A stretch of DNA of 64,000 nucleotides from NCBI GenBank assembly GCA_009667805.1, contig CM019069.1, forward strand, positions 93,841,204 to 93,905,203, in the 5' to 3' direction. The stretch comes from Leptobrachium leishanense (Eukaryota > Chordata > Amphibia > Anura > Megophryidae). Shown piece after piece: positions 1 to 10,627 of the stretch; the first letter of the stretch is position 1; every line of letters starts with the position of its first letter. The position numbers were made by a program, and so were the translations under genes. The notes under the pieces are model-generated. The model saw only the letters and a list, made by a program, of their open reading frames with translations. It was not told the DNA's origin and did no database searches.

Positions 1-298
1 TCATCCTATACCATCATGTCTCACATTCTTCTTTCAAACAACAATCTTTGCACTATTACTTCATTCATTTGTCTACATGCCATTTTCCTTTCACAATGTC
101 TCTCCATACACTTACTCAACCTCTTCTCATATTGACTCATAAATTATCATCCGCATCCTATGGATGATCACCCTATACTTTAAATCAATTTCATCCTATT
201 TAAAAGAATTCATCATATTTTGTAACCATTTACAAGAGTCGGAACAGGCATCCCTGTCCAACTGCCATTTAAAATTATACATATTTCGTCTCATACTT

Positions 299-895
299 TA
301 TATACATACACATCCATATATACAAATACACACACTATATACACAAATATATATCACTCTTATAGCAGTTGCTTGGTCAGCCATCATCTTGGTGGAAAGG
401 GTAGGTGGTGTCGGTTTGGTGGGGTGGGAAGGTTGTGAGGTCTTGGTTCTGGGGTGGGAAGGTTGTGAGGGTCGTGGGTTTGGTACGGGCAACCTGGGGC
501 GTGGGCAACCCTACATGGGACATCAGGGACTCCTCTGTACAATTTACTGAGTCATACGAATGGCTGGACAATGACAATTGACCTGAGTCACTGGTCCGGT
601 TTACCGTCTGTAAATTGGTGTCCAGATTGGGCATAATAGGGGAAATGGTCAGTACCTGGCTTGCAGTTGCTGATGAAGGCACGGCAGGACCAGGGGTAGT
701 ATGCCCCATCTATGCTTAGAACAGGGTAGAGACCTGTGGGGGCTGGGTTTACTATTTTCTTTTTGGATTTTTCACCATAAGAAGGGGGCTCGGATTCTGG
801 GGTGAGGTAATAGTAATTGTTTTTTCCCTTGCTATTCTCCTCTGTTTCTATCCACCCTTCTTTTTCAATCTCTTTTGCAACTCTATACCATGCTT
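299..895 (-). pseudogene. gag: ERV gag, middle/C-terminal part (left copy)
   Basis: This is the mirror of 16730-17321. It is separated from the gag start at 2479 by the CR1 LINE at about 899-2179. The reading continues into a proline-rich stretch with an EPPSYG motif, which resembles a PPxY late-budding motif, followed by Thr/Pro/Ser-rich sequence. It is interrupted and lacks recognisable capsid or nucleocapsid domains within the window. Confidence 0.6.
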
Positions 896-898
896 ATG

Positions 899-2179
899 TT
901 AGAAACATAGGAACATAGAAAATGTCGGCAGATAAGAACCTTTTGGCCCATCTAGTCTGCCCAATTACATGGATACTTTACCTGGATTTATCTTTTGTTT
1001 AGGATAGCCTTATGCCTATCCCATGCCTGCTTAAATTCAATCACTGTTTTGGCCTCTACCACTTCTACTGGAAGGCTGTTCCATGTATCCACCACCCTCT
1101 CAGTAAAATAATGCTTCCTGATGTTACTTTTAAACCTTTGCCCCTCTAATCTAAGACTATGTCCTCTTGTTTTGCTGCTTTGTTTCCTTTTAAATATACT
1201 CCCTTCCTCTACCTTGTGGATTCCGTTTACGTATTTAAATGTTTCTATCATATCTCCTCTGTCTCGTCTTTTTTCCAAGCTATACATGTTAAGATCATTA
1301 AGCCTTTCCTGGTAACTTTTCTCCTTCAAGCCGTACACCATTTTAGTAGCCCTTCTCTGAACTCTCTCTAAGATGTCTATATCCTTCTGGAGATACGGTC
1401 TCCAGTACTGCACACAGTACTCCAAGTGAGGTCTCACCAGTGCTCTGTACAGTGGCATGAGCACTTCCCTTTTCCTACTGCTAATACCTCTCCCTACACA
1501 ACCAAGCATTCTGCTAGCATTTCCTGCTGCTCTATTACATTGACTACTTACCCTTAGATCCTCTGCAATAATAACCCCTAAATCCCTTTCCTCAGATGTT
1601 GAGGTTAGGACTGTATCAAATATTCTATATTCAGCACTTGGGTTTTTACACCCCAGGTGCATTATCTTGCACTTATCCACGTTAAAACTCAATTGCCACA
1701 GCACCATTTTTTTAGTTTACCTAAATCATTTGTCATTTGGCTGATCCCTCCAGGAACGTCAACCCTGTTGCAAATTTTTGTGTCATCAGCAAAAAGACAT
1801 ACTTTACCATTAATACCTTCTGCAATATCACTAATAAAATTATTAAAGAGAATGGGTCCAAGTACTGACCCCAGAGGTACGCCACTGGTAACAAGACCTT
1901 GCGCCGAATAAACTCCATTTACCACAACCCTCTGTTGCCTGTCACTCAGACACTGCCTAATCCATTCAACAATATTGGAATCCAAGCTCAAAGATTGCAA
2001 TTTATTGATAAGCCTTCTATGCGGAACAGTATCAAAAGCCTTACTGAAATCTAAATAATCAATGTCTACTGCACCACCTTTGTCTATTATTTTTGTTACC
2101 CAATCAAAAAAGTCAATAAGGTTAGTTTGGCATGATCTCCCTGAGGTACACCCATGTTGTTTCTGATCCTGTTATCTAT
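899..2179 (-). mobile_element. CR1 LINE, 3' half (left copy), inserted in gag
   Basis: The minus-strand translation gives the C-terminal half of a CR1 reverse transcriptase: a SKAFDTVPH block, the catalytic FADDTK block and the CR1 tail reading LYRALVRPHLEYCVQYW, then the ERVQRRATKMV block. The 3' end has the CR1-type tail found next to short ATGTTCCT-like repeats. A few differences near 1705 break the frame relative to the right copy at 15437-16722. It is 5'-truncated, as is usual for CR1, and lacks the endonuclease domain. Confidence 0.88.
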
Positions 2180-2271
2180 GTTACATAGTTACATAGTTAC
2201 ATAGTTATATAGGCTGAAAAAAGACAATAGGCTGAAAAAAGACATATAGGCTGAAAAAAGATATGTGTTTT
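2180..2271 (-). repeat. CR1-like 3' tail fragment with TATGTAAC repeats
   Basis: The sequence has several copies of an eight-base TATGTAAC-type repeat followed by three near-copies of a CAGCCTAT/AAAAAAGAC segment. The same tail occurs at 63153-63215 at the 3' end of a CR1 reverse-transcriptase frame, so this is the tail of a second LINE family lying beside the CR1 above. Confidence 0.7.
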
Positions 2272-2281
2272 TAGATGTTCA

Positions 2282-2479
2282 ACATATTCCATTATCGGTC
2301 AACATTCCTTTTTTATTCTTCAATAAGCTTCGCCATTCCTCTGCTTGTAGTCTGGGACTATGTAAGCCACAGACTCTACCAAGAAGCTTTATTTTCATAA
2401 CATTCTTTTTCCCTGCTCTTTCTTCAACCAACTTGTATGCAGTCTTCCACCCCTCATGGTTACTCTGTTCGTTACCCAT
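2282..2479 (-). pseudogene. gag: ERV gag N-terminus, matrix-like (left copy)
   Basis: The frame begins MGNEQSNHEGW, a glycine-2 start typical of a myristoylated retroviral matrix protein, and reads about 66 codons of lysine-rich helix-forming sequence before a stop. It lies just downstream of a primer-binding-site-like sequence. The coding sequence is the same as at 15137-15334. Confidence 0.65.
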
Positions 2480-2487
2480 CTCTGATT

Positions 2488-2498
2488 GTTGGGTGCCA
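2488..2498 (-). promoter_or_regulatory. Retroviral primer-binding site (tRNA-Lys type), mutated
   Basis: On the minus strand this reads TGGCACCCAAC. The right arm has TGGCGCCCAAC at the matching place, which agrees with the 3' end of tRNA-Lys1,2. The difference is a CpG-type G-to-A change, so the left copy is the derived state. Confidence 0.6.
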
Positions 2499-3079
2499 AT
2501 TGTTAGGGAAGACTTTAACCAGACTTTTTCTCGAATGCCTGCTGCTGCCAAATAGTGTTGGAGAAGTCAATCAATTTAAGTGCGCACTGGAAGAAACGAC
2601 ACAGACTCGATCGCTCATCTATGTAGTCTTTCTTGGATAAAGCCAAGTGACCTCTCTTCTTTAATCAGAGGATTGTTACATGCTTTTATGCCAGTTGGTG
2701 CGTAAACGGAAGCAGGGGTGTTAACTAATATTTTATTTAACATCAGCAGTAAAATTGCAAATGCATTATGGATTAAATCATAGAAACGAAAGTCAAATAT
2801 CAGCTGTTTCCAAATGTCAAGTTATTTTTGCGTCATTGTCACGATGCTCGAATTTAGCTTGTTTCAGGATGTCCAGCACCCATTTCTCCTTGTACCGAAA
2901 AAGAGGAACTTGCGGTTTATCCATCTGTTGGAACAGCGAGTTAAGCAAAATGACTTTCCCTGTAAAAAGCAGTTATTAATATCAGATTTTAAAGCCGTAC
3001 TAATATATCGAAATTAATATATCTAAATGAGCAATAAGCATTTTTCTATTTATTATTGTTAATGCAGATACATATTCTT

Positions 3080-5139
3080 TTTTTTTTTTATATTTAAAAT
3101 TTTTATTTTAGAAAGAAATAAGGTTACAAACCATCCAATAAACGTGGCCGCGCAGGGCCAAACATCACATTCGCTTATAAAAAAATAAAATGGAGATGGA
3201 GTGAATTGACGTAAGATCGAGGGCGACAAGATAATAAAAGAGTACTAATAAACACAAAAAAATAAAATAAAGATAAAGATAGGCGGCCGCGCAAGACCCC
3301 GTCATGTCTGCTTGCAATTCACTTAACAAAGTAAAATGCATAGATAAACCCTGCTACAATAACCTCCTGTGGAGTCTTCACGCCTCGTAAAAGACAAAAA
3401 ATGCCAAGGCGGGAAGTCTCCAAAAAAATAAAAATAAATAATTTATTTATTTATTTTTAAAAAAAAATATTAATAAAAAAAAATTAATAATAATATACAC
3501 AGCATCTGTACATATTCAAGAACTACATCAGAAACAGATACTGCGAAAATACTGGTGGTAAATGTGAAAGGGAGGGGAGTGATCAAAATGGGATGACAGT
3601 GCCGTAATCACCGAGAAAAATAGCTGAGAGTGGGGGGGTACAGTAGTATCAATATAATCAATACAATCAATGGTACAATATAATCAAACATTCCAGGAGT
3701 GGAAGGAAAAAACTCAGGTTCCAGAGACTAACCCGTGTCCATCGAAACAGTGGAGGGGCCCTGTGAGTCAGGGTCAGTGGCCTTCGGGGCAGAAGAAAGG
3801 CCCAGAGAACTCAACAGGCATCAGGCATCATCCTGGGAGGACACCAAGTGAGACAAGTTGTCGTGGCAAACGTATAATGTACCCGCCACCCCCCAGCGAT
3901 AACGCACCCCAGCGCCCCTCAAAGAAGCAGTTATCTCGCGAAATTGCTGCCGGGCAAGCAGCGTCATGAAAAGCAGATCGTTGAATAGCACCAAAGAGAG
4001 GCCCTCAAAAGGTATCGATGCCCGGGCAGCCGGGGACGACATTAGATGACGCTTGTCCGCTTCCTCTGAGGCAATGGCGAGCACGTCACGTGGGGAGTCC
4101 GCAGGGGCAGTCGCCGCTTTCCACAGGTGGATGGCATGTCTGAAGATAAGAGTCCCGGTTGGTGACCTCAGTACATGTAATGCAAAACCATTGACAAATG
4201 ACAGCAAGGCGTCAGCAGCGACCGTTTCCGGGATCCCCCGAATTCGCACATTTTTCCGTCGGTGACGGGTCTCCGCAGCTTCCACCGCATCAGTAAGTAG
4301 GGATACCTGTGCTTTGAGAGATTCCAGTTGCGGTTCTAGGTGTGCATGCGACGCCTCGGTCTCCTCCACTCGCATTTCCACCGCCGTCAGTCGTCCCTTA
4401 ATAGATACCATTTCCGATGACAGGGACGCAAAGTCCGTTTGCCAATTCGTTCGCATCTCCTCTAGCGTTTCTCCCAACAGGCGTCGGATGGCACCCTCCG
4501 TGAGGAGCATAAGGCCGGCGCCCTCCGGTACTCTATGTGCAACCGGTGGTACCATCGTCGCATCACCAGAGGGCCCAGGCGTCTCCTTGAGCTTGCGTGT
4601 CACTGTCAGCTTTGGAGCATTGGGGGCATCCATCACCCATTTCGCCATCTCCACTTTCCGGGGCGTCCCCCTTGCTGCCACTGAGGCCTCCGACCAATAA
4701 GGGTCCTCACCTTCTGAAGAACTGGCCATTGGAGATATGTAAGTCTGCGGGGAATCATGCCGCCTCCGTCGGGGGTCCCCCAGTGAATCCCGGATGTCTC
4801 CCTGCCGGGGGCCATTCCGGCGATTGGGGTTTTTGCCCAACTTCCTACCCATGGGTATGGGGATAGTCAGAGAACGCCGCCGAATGGGACACCGCGTGGT
4901 ACTGGAGAAGCGCTTCAGATATGGCCGCCAGGTATAGGCCGCAGTTCACAAAATCCTCCCAATTTCCACCAAACGGTCCTTAATCTTCCGTCCGGGAAAA
5001 GGGTGCTAGGTCAGCAGGGTTCTGTGCGCCTGGGATGTAAGTTACCCGTGGGTCAGTCGCAGATAATCACGAACTTTAAAGATATAGTCAGAGAGCTCCG
5101 CAGAGTGCGACTGTACCCGCCGGAAGTCAGCTCCGCCCT
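3080..5139 (-). mobile_element. HAL1-like (ORF1-only) L1 element, left copy
   Basis: This is a complete 2.06-kb insertion with a poly(A) end at the low-coordinate side and 15-bp target duplications AAGAATATGTATCTG on both sides (3065-3079 and 5140-5154, minus strand). It has a roughly 290-bp 5' leader, one ORF1 and an A/T-rich 3' region, and no ORF2. It is inserted in the ERV pol integrase region. The mirror copy is at 12477-14536. Confidence 0.85.
3821..4852 (-). CDS. L1/Tx1 ORF1 protein, intact 343 aa
   Basis: The open frame runs uninterrupted for 343 codons. The N-terminal ~130 residues are low-complexity and charged. A heptad-rich coiled coil follows at about residues 140-195. Next comes an RRM-like start, RRKNVRIRGIPETV, at about 197-210, and the C-terminal domain carries RQQFREITASLRGAGVRYRW. 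This order (coiled coil, RRM, CTD) is that of LINE-1 ORF1p, the RNA-binding trimer that coats the element transcript. The segment between RRM and CTD looks typical in length. The right-arm copy carries two one-base homopolymer indels and is not open. Function as an active protein is inference. Confidence 0.8.
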   Translation of the reverse strand: MGRKLGKNPNRRNGPRQGDIRDSLGDPRRRRHDSPQTYISPMASSSEGEDPYWSEASVAARGTPRKVEMAKWVMDAPNAPKLTVTRKLKETPGPSGDATMVPPVAHRVPEGAGLMLLTEGAIRRLLGETLEEMRTNWQTDFASLSSEMVSIKGRLTAVEMRVEETEASHAHLEPQLESLKAQVSLLTDAVEAAETRHRRKNVRIRGIPETVAADALLSFVNGFALHVLRSPTGTLIFRHAIHLWKAATAPADSPRDVLAIASEEADKRHLMSSPAARASIPFEGLSLVLFNDLLFMTLLARQQFREITASLRGAGVRYRWGVAGTLYVCHDNLSHLVSSQDDA

Positions 5140-5190
5140 CAGATACATATTCTTGTCCATAACAAAGACGACGAGAAAGTTGGGAATTAA

Positions 5191-6513
5191 TCATAGCCTT
5201 AAGATTACAAACATAAAAATGTTTAGCCATTTCACGGTTTGTGAGTTTGGGAGATCTGTGACCAGGACCATGAAAATAAAAAAGGGGGCTGCTGCAGCAA
5301 GTAGGCCCACTCTCCCTTCTTTCTCATAAATTCTAACATCAGGCGGAATTTCATTAGACTTCACAAGGCCTTCTGAGGCCCAATGAAAAACATCATATTC
5401 AGTAGCACCTGCCTGGTGTTCTTTGAGCAACCATTTCTGGGGTAGCAGAAAAGGAAAAAGGTAGCAGGTGACAATTGGAGGGTGAGGAACAAGAGAAATG
5501 GTAGGAGATGAAAAAGCAGCAGCTTTAGACGTAGCCTCAGCAAACTGATTGCCACAAGAAACAAAAGAGTCAACAGGATCATGACCTTTGCATTTGACAA
5601 CAGCAAGACGAAAAGGCAATAGAATAGCAGACAGGAGATCAGAAATCAGATCAGAATGAGAAATAGGACGACCATCAGCAGTAGTAAAACCACGGCGGTG
5701 CCAGAGAGCACCAAAATCATGCACAACACCAAATGCATAACGAGAGTCAGTATAAATGGTGACAGGGAAATCTTTAAAAAGTTTACATGCAGCTGTTAAA
5801 GCAAAAAGTTCCACAGCTTGCGAAGAGTTTGAACGAATGGAAGAAGATTCATGCACAATGTCAGGCAATTCAACCACAGCATAACCAGTCAGATACTGTG
5901 AATCAGAGGGACGAGAACAGGAGCCATCAACAAAGCTATGACGAACATCAGGATCTTCTAGAGGAGTGTCAGAAAGATCAGATTTAGGAGAAGTTGTTAG
6001 TTGAATGAGCGGAAGACAGTCATGTAATTCGCGAGACTCCTCATGGCCTTCGCATAGACACAGAAGGGCGTTAAGAACAGCAGAAGGACCAGAAGTGACA
6101 GAAGAGTATTTGACAGACAAATTGGAGGTGGAAGTTAGTACAGTTTCATAACCAGACAAACGTTGGGAAGAAATGTGCTGGGTAGATAGATTACGAAGTA
6201 CATGCAAGACATTGTGTTGTGTATGGAGAATAGTGTCAGTACTAGGGTTAAGGACTGAACCGTTTCCACAGCCATGGCACAGGCAGCCAAGGAGTGGAGA
6301 CAATTGGGCATTCCCTGAACAACAGGTGGCAGGACTTCTGACAAAAAGGCAGTTGGACCCAGCACCCCCCCCCCCGTGGACCTGTGCAAGAACAGCCGCC
6401 ATTGTGCACCCATCCACCCTACAGTAGAGGTGGAAAGGCAGTTTATAGTTCGGTAGCCCCAGTGCTGGTGCAGTAGCCAACAGTTCCTTTAACGTATCAA
6501 AGGCAGACACCAT
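5191..6513 (-). CDS. pol: ERV pol: connection domain and RNase H (left copy)
   Basis: This 440-codon frame is the mirror of 11103-12425 and differs at few positions (for example Ala instead of Glu after EHQ near the end). RNase H landmarks are FVDGSCS, AVELFALTAAC, YTDSRYAFGV and GNQFAEATSKAA. The normal active site is D-E-D-D, and the last acidic position here reads Glu. The start codon is not a genuine initiation site: the frame is an internal piece of pol, cut off from RT by a stop near 6556. Confidence 0.8.
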   Translation of the reverse strand: MVSAFDTLKELLATAPALGLPNYKLPFHLYCRVDGCTMAAVLAQVHGGGGAGSNCLFVRSPATCCSGNAQLSPLLGCLCHGCGNGSVLNPSTDTILHTQHNVLHVLRNLSTQHISSQRLSGYETVLTSTSNLSVKYSSVTSGPSAVLNALLCLCEGHEESRELHDCLPLIQLTTSPKSDLSDTPLEDPDVRHSFVDGSCSRPSDSQYLTGYAVVELPDIVHESSSIRSNSSQAVELFALTAACKLFKDFPVTIYTDSRYAFGVVHDFGALWHRRGFTTADGRPISHSDLISDLLSAILLPFRLAVVKCKGHDPVDSFVSCGNQFAEATSKAAAFSSPTISLVPHPPIVTCYLFPFLLPQKWLLKEHQAGATEYDVFHWASEGLVKSNEIPPDVRIYEKEGRVGLLAAAAPFFIFMVLVTDLPNSQTVKWLNIFMFVILRL

Positions 6514-6555
6514 GTCCGGAGACCAAACAGCAGACGCACGAATAACAGAGTCATA

Positions 6556-7002
6556 TTAGGAACAATCTGGTATCCAGTGGCGACAAAAATTCACCATCCC
6601 TAGAAAGGACAACATGTCTGTTTTGGAGGCAGGATGCTTGAGTTGGAGCAGGCTCTGATTGCAGGACGGTGAGAGGACACGAGATCCCAGAGTGAGAACA
6701 AAACCCAAATATTCAACAGAGGTGGAGCAAAATTGCATCTTTTTTCTGGACACCTTGTGGCCTTCTGAGTGTAGGTGGTTGAGGAGAGCAACAGAGTCAG
6801 TGTGACATGCAGCTTGGCTGGGGATACAAAGGAGGAGGTCATCCACATACTGTAGTAAGGTGGAGCCTTCCGGTGGACTGTAACTCAACAGAGTCTCACG
6901 AAGTGCGTGGGAGAAAATCGCGGTACTGTCAATAAATCCCTGAGGAAGGACTGACCAGGAAAACTGGGAGCCTTCAAAAGTAAGGCCAAAAGGGGTTGTG
7001 TT
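6556..7002 (-). pseudogene. pol: ERV pol: reverse transcriptase palm/thumb (left copy)
   Basis: The frame carries the YVDDLLLC catalytic block (the YVDD of gamma-like retroviral RT) and a KTDMLSFLGMVNFCRHWIPD block that leads into the connection domain. The reading is truncated upstream by the Penelope-like insertion at 7003. The mirror is 10614-11060. Confidence 0.8.
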
Positions 7003-8251
7003 TTTAGAAGAGACACACTCCAGAGCGCAAACCTGTACCTAATGAAAGAGTGGGAGGAGAGGTCTTTTCTCAGAAATGGGCCGTTTCAAGAGTCCTACCT
7101 CTGGATGCTGTACACAGCTGATTTTCGTCACTTTTGGTGACGTATGTGCACCGGAAGTGATGCGGGTTCGCCATTATGGCAAGTTCGCTCGATGGGCAGA
7201 ACACCCGAATTGCCATATTAGGACTGCTCTACAAACATGGCCGCCGAAATTTAAACTGGAATCGCTGAAACAGGAAGTACCCCACCTAAGATGGCCGCCA
7301 AACAGGAAGTGACATGGCATGTCCAATCGGGCAGCTGGAAAACATCACCACTCCCCCAAGATGGCGGCGCCCACAGTTTCTTGGCAGTTTCCAGCGCCAG
7401 AACAGAAAGTAAAACCCTTTATAAGACCTGTCCATATACACCAACTCATCCATGACTGATGAAGCCGCCACCTGAGCGGTGAAACGCGTTTTAAAGGACA
7501 CCATTTATTTTAATTTGTTTTATATCTCCACCAAGCCCATTTTATTGTTTTTTTATATTTATGTGAATAAAATCCACTTCTTTATTGGCCATCCCTGCTT
7601 CCAGTATTGCTTTCAACCAAGGCACCATACAAAGAATCCTAGCACCCCCAGAAGGGACGTCCTGGATCTGCTGGACCCTGGGACCTATCACCACAGGAAC
7701 AGAGGAGTAAGCACCAATAGAAGAGTGGTTTCACAGACCAGCCGCTTGCAGCACGAGGAATAAACCTGCATAAGTGTGAATCCATCATTCAGACCATTAA
7801 TATGCAGTGCTTGGCACAATTCTAATCACACTCTCCTGTTCTCGGAGGTACAAGAGAGACAGAGAAGTGCCGCAGATCAGAAAGAACTTTTATTTATTAC
7901 ACATTTCTTCAATTGAAAGACTTTTTGAAATACGGACACTAGGTGGCGATATACCACCAATACTGCATTACAAAGGATCTTTTATATCAATCAGACCATA
8001 TATGCAATGCTTTTTTTTATATTTTATATGATATATGTATGCTTACATCTTTGCTTATATAATTTTGTGTGAATATATGTACACATAGACTCAAGCTTTG
8101 AGCATTATGCCACCTAGAGAGAAAAGACCTCTCCTCCCACTCTTTCATTAGGTACAGGTTTGCGCTCTGGAGTGTGTCTCTTTCTTCTAAAAATTGTTAT
8201 TACAGACAGAGTGTGTTGGGGTTTTGACTCTGTCAACCCACTCACAGAGCT
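7003..8251 (+). mobile_element. Non-autonomous Penelope-like element (left copy, cut by gap)
   Basis: About 70 bp at 7003-7070 are repeated in inverted orientation at about 8118-8190. The body has a hammerhead-ribozyme-like motif at 7429-7500 and no RT frame. The last ~73 bp plus the second target duplication are missing at the gap. They are visible in the right arm, where the element spans 9292-10613. Confidence 0.7.
7429..7500 (+). ncRNA. Type I hammerhead ribozyme motif, Penelope-like
   Basis: Seen: TGTCC at 7429-7433 pairs with GGACA at 7496-7500 as stem I. The core CTGATGA lies at 7456-7462. Stem II pairs CCGC with GCGG around a CACCTGA loop, and GAAAC lies at 7481-7485. Stem III is the six-base palindrome ACGCGT, too short to be stable alone. 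Known: Penelope-like elements carry such minimal type I hammerheads, thought to work best as dimers through a palindromic stem III. Inferred: the cleavage site is just after the GUU following stem III. The exact pairing next to the core (AG opposite U) is not perfect. Confidence 0.65.
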
Positions 8252-8351
8252 NNNNNNNNNNNNNNNNNNNNNNNNNNNNNNNNNNNNNNNNNNNNNNNNN
8301 NNNNNNNNNNNNNNNNNNNNNNNNNNNNNNNNNNNNNNNNNNNNNNNNNNN
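8252..8351. other. Assembly gap of 100 N
   Basis: The run of N is exactly 100 long, the usual placeholder for a scaffold join of unknown size. It sits precisely where the left arm stops. The sequence to its left pairs with 9360 onward, and the sequence to its right (8352-9359) has no partner in the left arm. Confidence 0.99.
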
Positions 8352-8871
8352 TGCTCCATCTCATGTGTTCAGGTTTCGCAAACAGTTGACCATCTTCCCC
8401 TAGTGATCCTTAATTTGGAGGATCGTGCCACGCCATTTCTCGTGGATACTGGTGCTACCAATTCTACGTTGACAATGGAGTGGTGCCTGTGGTCAATTAA
8501 ACCTGCTGAGACGCCATCTTTGGGGATTACTGGAGTCCTAACAGAAACTTTTGTCACCCCACCCATTGCTATTTCTTCAATTTCTTCCCCTGCCTCTGTG
8601 TTTCATTCTTTTCATGTTCTCCCTACCTGTCCTGTTAATTTTCTAGGCAGAGATGTGCTTTCTTTGCTTGCTGTGTCTATATCCTGCATGCCATCTGGAG
8701 CTTTACATGTGGATTCACCATTTTTTCCCCTTGAAGCTGCTCCCAGCACAGTCACCCCTCCATCTCCCTCCCCCTCTTTCTCTCCCCCTCCCTTTTCCTC
8801 CCCCCTCCTTCTCTCCCCCTCCCTCCTTCTCTCCCCTTCACTCTGCTTTCCTTTAAGCACCTGATCTCGAA
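8352..8871 (+). pseudogene. pro: ERV pol: retroviral aspartic protease
   Basis: The frame reads TPFLVDTGATNSTL, the D-T-G active-site loop of a retropepsin (Asp codon at 8444), and about 60 codons later NFLGRDVLSLL, the conserved GRD/GRN block that packs under the active site. A cytosine- and proline-rich stretch follows, reading as PSPS/FSPP repeats, and ends at a stop near 8862. The N-terminus is lost in the N gap. This is old ERV sequence in the single-copy centre of the inverted repeat. Confidence 0.85.
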
Positions 8872-9291
8872 TTGTGTGTACATCTGGATGTATGGGCAAT
8901 TGACGAGTATGATGTGGGTTCTATTTCATGTACACCTTATTCTGGTAATTTGAAAGCATCTGCTTCTCTTGTCTATCACAAGCAATATAATCTGTCACCT
9001 GCTAAAGTTGAAGGAATACGAGAATTCATTCACCGCTTCATTGCTACTGGGATTCTGCATCCCATTGTAAATTCATACAACACTCCCGTAAATCCTGTGC
9101 CTAAAGGAGATGGACATCACTTTACCCAGGATTTCAGATTCTCAATGACCTCATAATCCCTATTTCTCCAATTGTACCTGACCTCCCAACCCTTCTCACC
9201 TCCATACCCCCAGACTCCACACATTTTACAGTCATAGACCTAAAAAATGCCTTTTTTCTGTCCCAGTAAATCCAGATACACAACCCCTTTT
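8872..9291 (+). pseudogene. pol: ERV pol: reverse transcriptase N-terminus
   Basis: The frame shows a retroviral RT fingers domain: KQYNLSPAKVEGIREFI, then GILHPIVNSYNTPVNPVPK, the conserved block in which RT contacts the template. A frameshift near 9150 moves the reading to a frame containing FTVIDLKNAFFSVPV, which holds the first catalytic Asp. RT is then interrupted at 9291 by the Penelope-like insertion and resumes at 10628. The protease-RT order and spacing are normal for a gamma/epsilon-like ERV. Confidence 0.85.
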
Positions 9292-10613
9292 CCAGAAAAA
9301 GTTTCACAATACATATATATGGAGCGCTGGGTGAGGTGGTGAAGCTACCTTTTGGGTGCAGCTCTGTGAGTGGGTTGACAGAGTCAAAACCCCAACACAC
9401 TCTGTCTGTAATAACAATTTTTAGAAGAAAGAGACACACTCCAGAGCGCAAACCTGTACCTAATGAAAGAGTGGGAGGAGAGGTCTTTTCTCTCTAGGTG
9501 GCATAATGCTCAAAGCTTGAGTCTATGTGTACATATATTCACACAAAATTATATAAGCAAAGATGTAAGCATACATATATCATATAAAATATAAAAAAAA
9601 GCATTGCATATATGGTCTGATTGATATAAAAGATCCTTTGTAATGCAGTATTGGTGGTATATCGCCACCTAGTGTCCGTATTTCAAAAAGTCTTTCAATT
9701 GAAGAAATGTGTAATAAATAAAAGTTCTTTCTGATCTGCGGCACTTCTCTGTCTCTCTTGTACCTCCGAGAACAGGAGAGTGTGATTAGAATTGTGCCAA
9801 GCACTGCATATTAATGGTCTGAATGATGGATTCACACTTATGCAGGTTTATTCCTCGTGCTGCAAGCGGCTGGTCTGTGAAACCACTCTTCTATTGGTGC
9901 TTACTCCTCTGTTCCTGTGGTGATAGGTCCCAGGGTCCAGCAGATCCAGGACGTCCCTTCTGGGGGTGCTAGGATTCTTTGTATGGTGCCTTGGTTGAAA
10001 GCAATACTGGAAGCAGGGATGGCCAATAAAGAAGTGGATTTTATTCACATAAATATAAAAAAACAATAAAATGGGCTTGGTGGAGATATAAAACAAATTA
10101 AAATAAATGGTGTCCTTTAAAACGCGTTTCACCGCTCAGGTGGCGGCTTCATCAGTCATGGATGAGTTGGTGTATATGGACAGGTCTTATAAAGGGTTTT
10201 ACTTTCTGTTCTGGCGCTGGAAACTGCCAAGAAACTGTGGGCGCCGCCATCTTGGGGGAGTGGTGATGTTTTCCAGCTGCCCGATTGGACATGCCATGTC
10301 ACTTCCTGTTTGGCGGCCATCTTAGGTGGGGTACTTCCTGTTTCAGCGATTCCAGTTTAAATTTCGGCGGCCATGTTTGTAGAGCAGTCCTAATATGGCA
10401 ATTCGGGTGTTCTGCCCATCGAGCGAACTTGCCATAATGGCGAACCCGCATCACTTCCGGTGCACATACGTCACCAAAAGTGACGAAAATCAGCTGTGTA
10501 CAGCATCCAGAGGTAGGACTCTTGAAACGGCCCATTTCTGAGAAAAGACCTCTCCTCCCACTCTTTCATTAGGTACAGGTTTGCGCTCTGGAGTGTGTCT
10601 CTCTCTTCTAAAA
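9292..10613 (-). mobile_element. Non-autonomous Penelope-like element (1322 bp)
   Basis: The insertion splits ERV RT and is bounded by a perfect 14-bp target duplication ACACAACCCCTTTT (9278-9291 and 10614-10627), so both ends are secure. On the minus strand its 5' end is an inverted copy of about 70 bp taken from near its own 3' end. The body contains the hammerhead motif at 10111-10182, and the 3' end reads toward CAGCGCTCCATATATAT. There is no RT of its own. Known: Penelope-like copies often have inverted or rearranged 5' ends and variable target duplications. Assignment to a Penelope-like family rests on the ribozyme and architecture and is inference. Confidence 0.75.
10111..10182 (-). 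ncRNA. Hammerhead ribozyme motif (right copy)
   Basis: This is the same sequence as 7429-7500 on the opposite strand, with identical core CTGATGA and GAAAC, stem I pair TGTCC/GGACA and palindromic stem III. It lies inside the 1322-bp element. Confidence 0.65.
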
Positions 10614-10627
10614 ACACAACCCCTTTT

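Larger units (their letters stand above)
1..8251. repeat. Left arm of a >8.2-kb inverted repeat
   Basis: This segment is the reverse complement of 9360-17618. Paired positions sum to about 17619 at the outer edge, 17616 across most of the arm and 17611 near the centre, so only a few small indels separate the arms. Every insertion in one arm (CR1, L1, Penelope-like) is present in the other at the matching place, so the duplication postdates all of them or is artificial. The arm is cut by the window start, so its full length is unknown. It ends directly at the N run. Confidence 0.97.

Noticed and set aside
5003..5329. Plus-strand 108-residue frame over the L1 start and ERV integrase
   Set aside because: It is antisense to the pol and L1 leader and has no motif.
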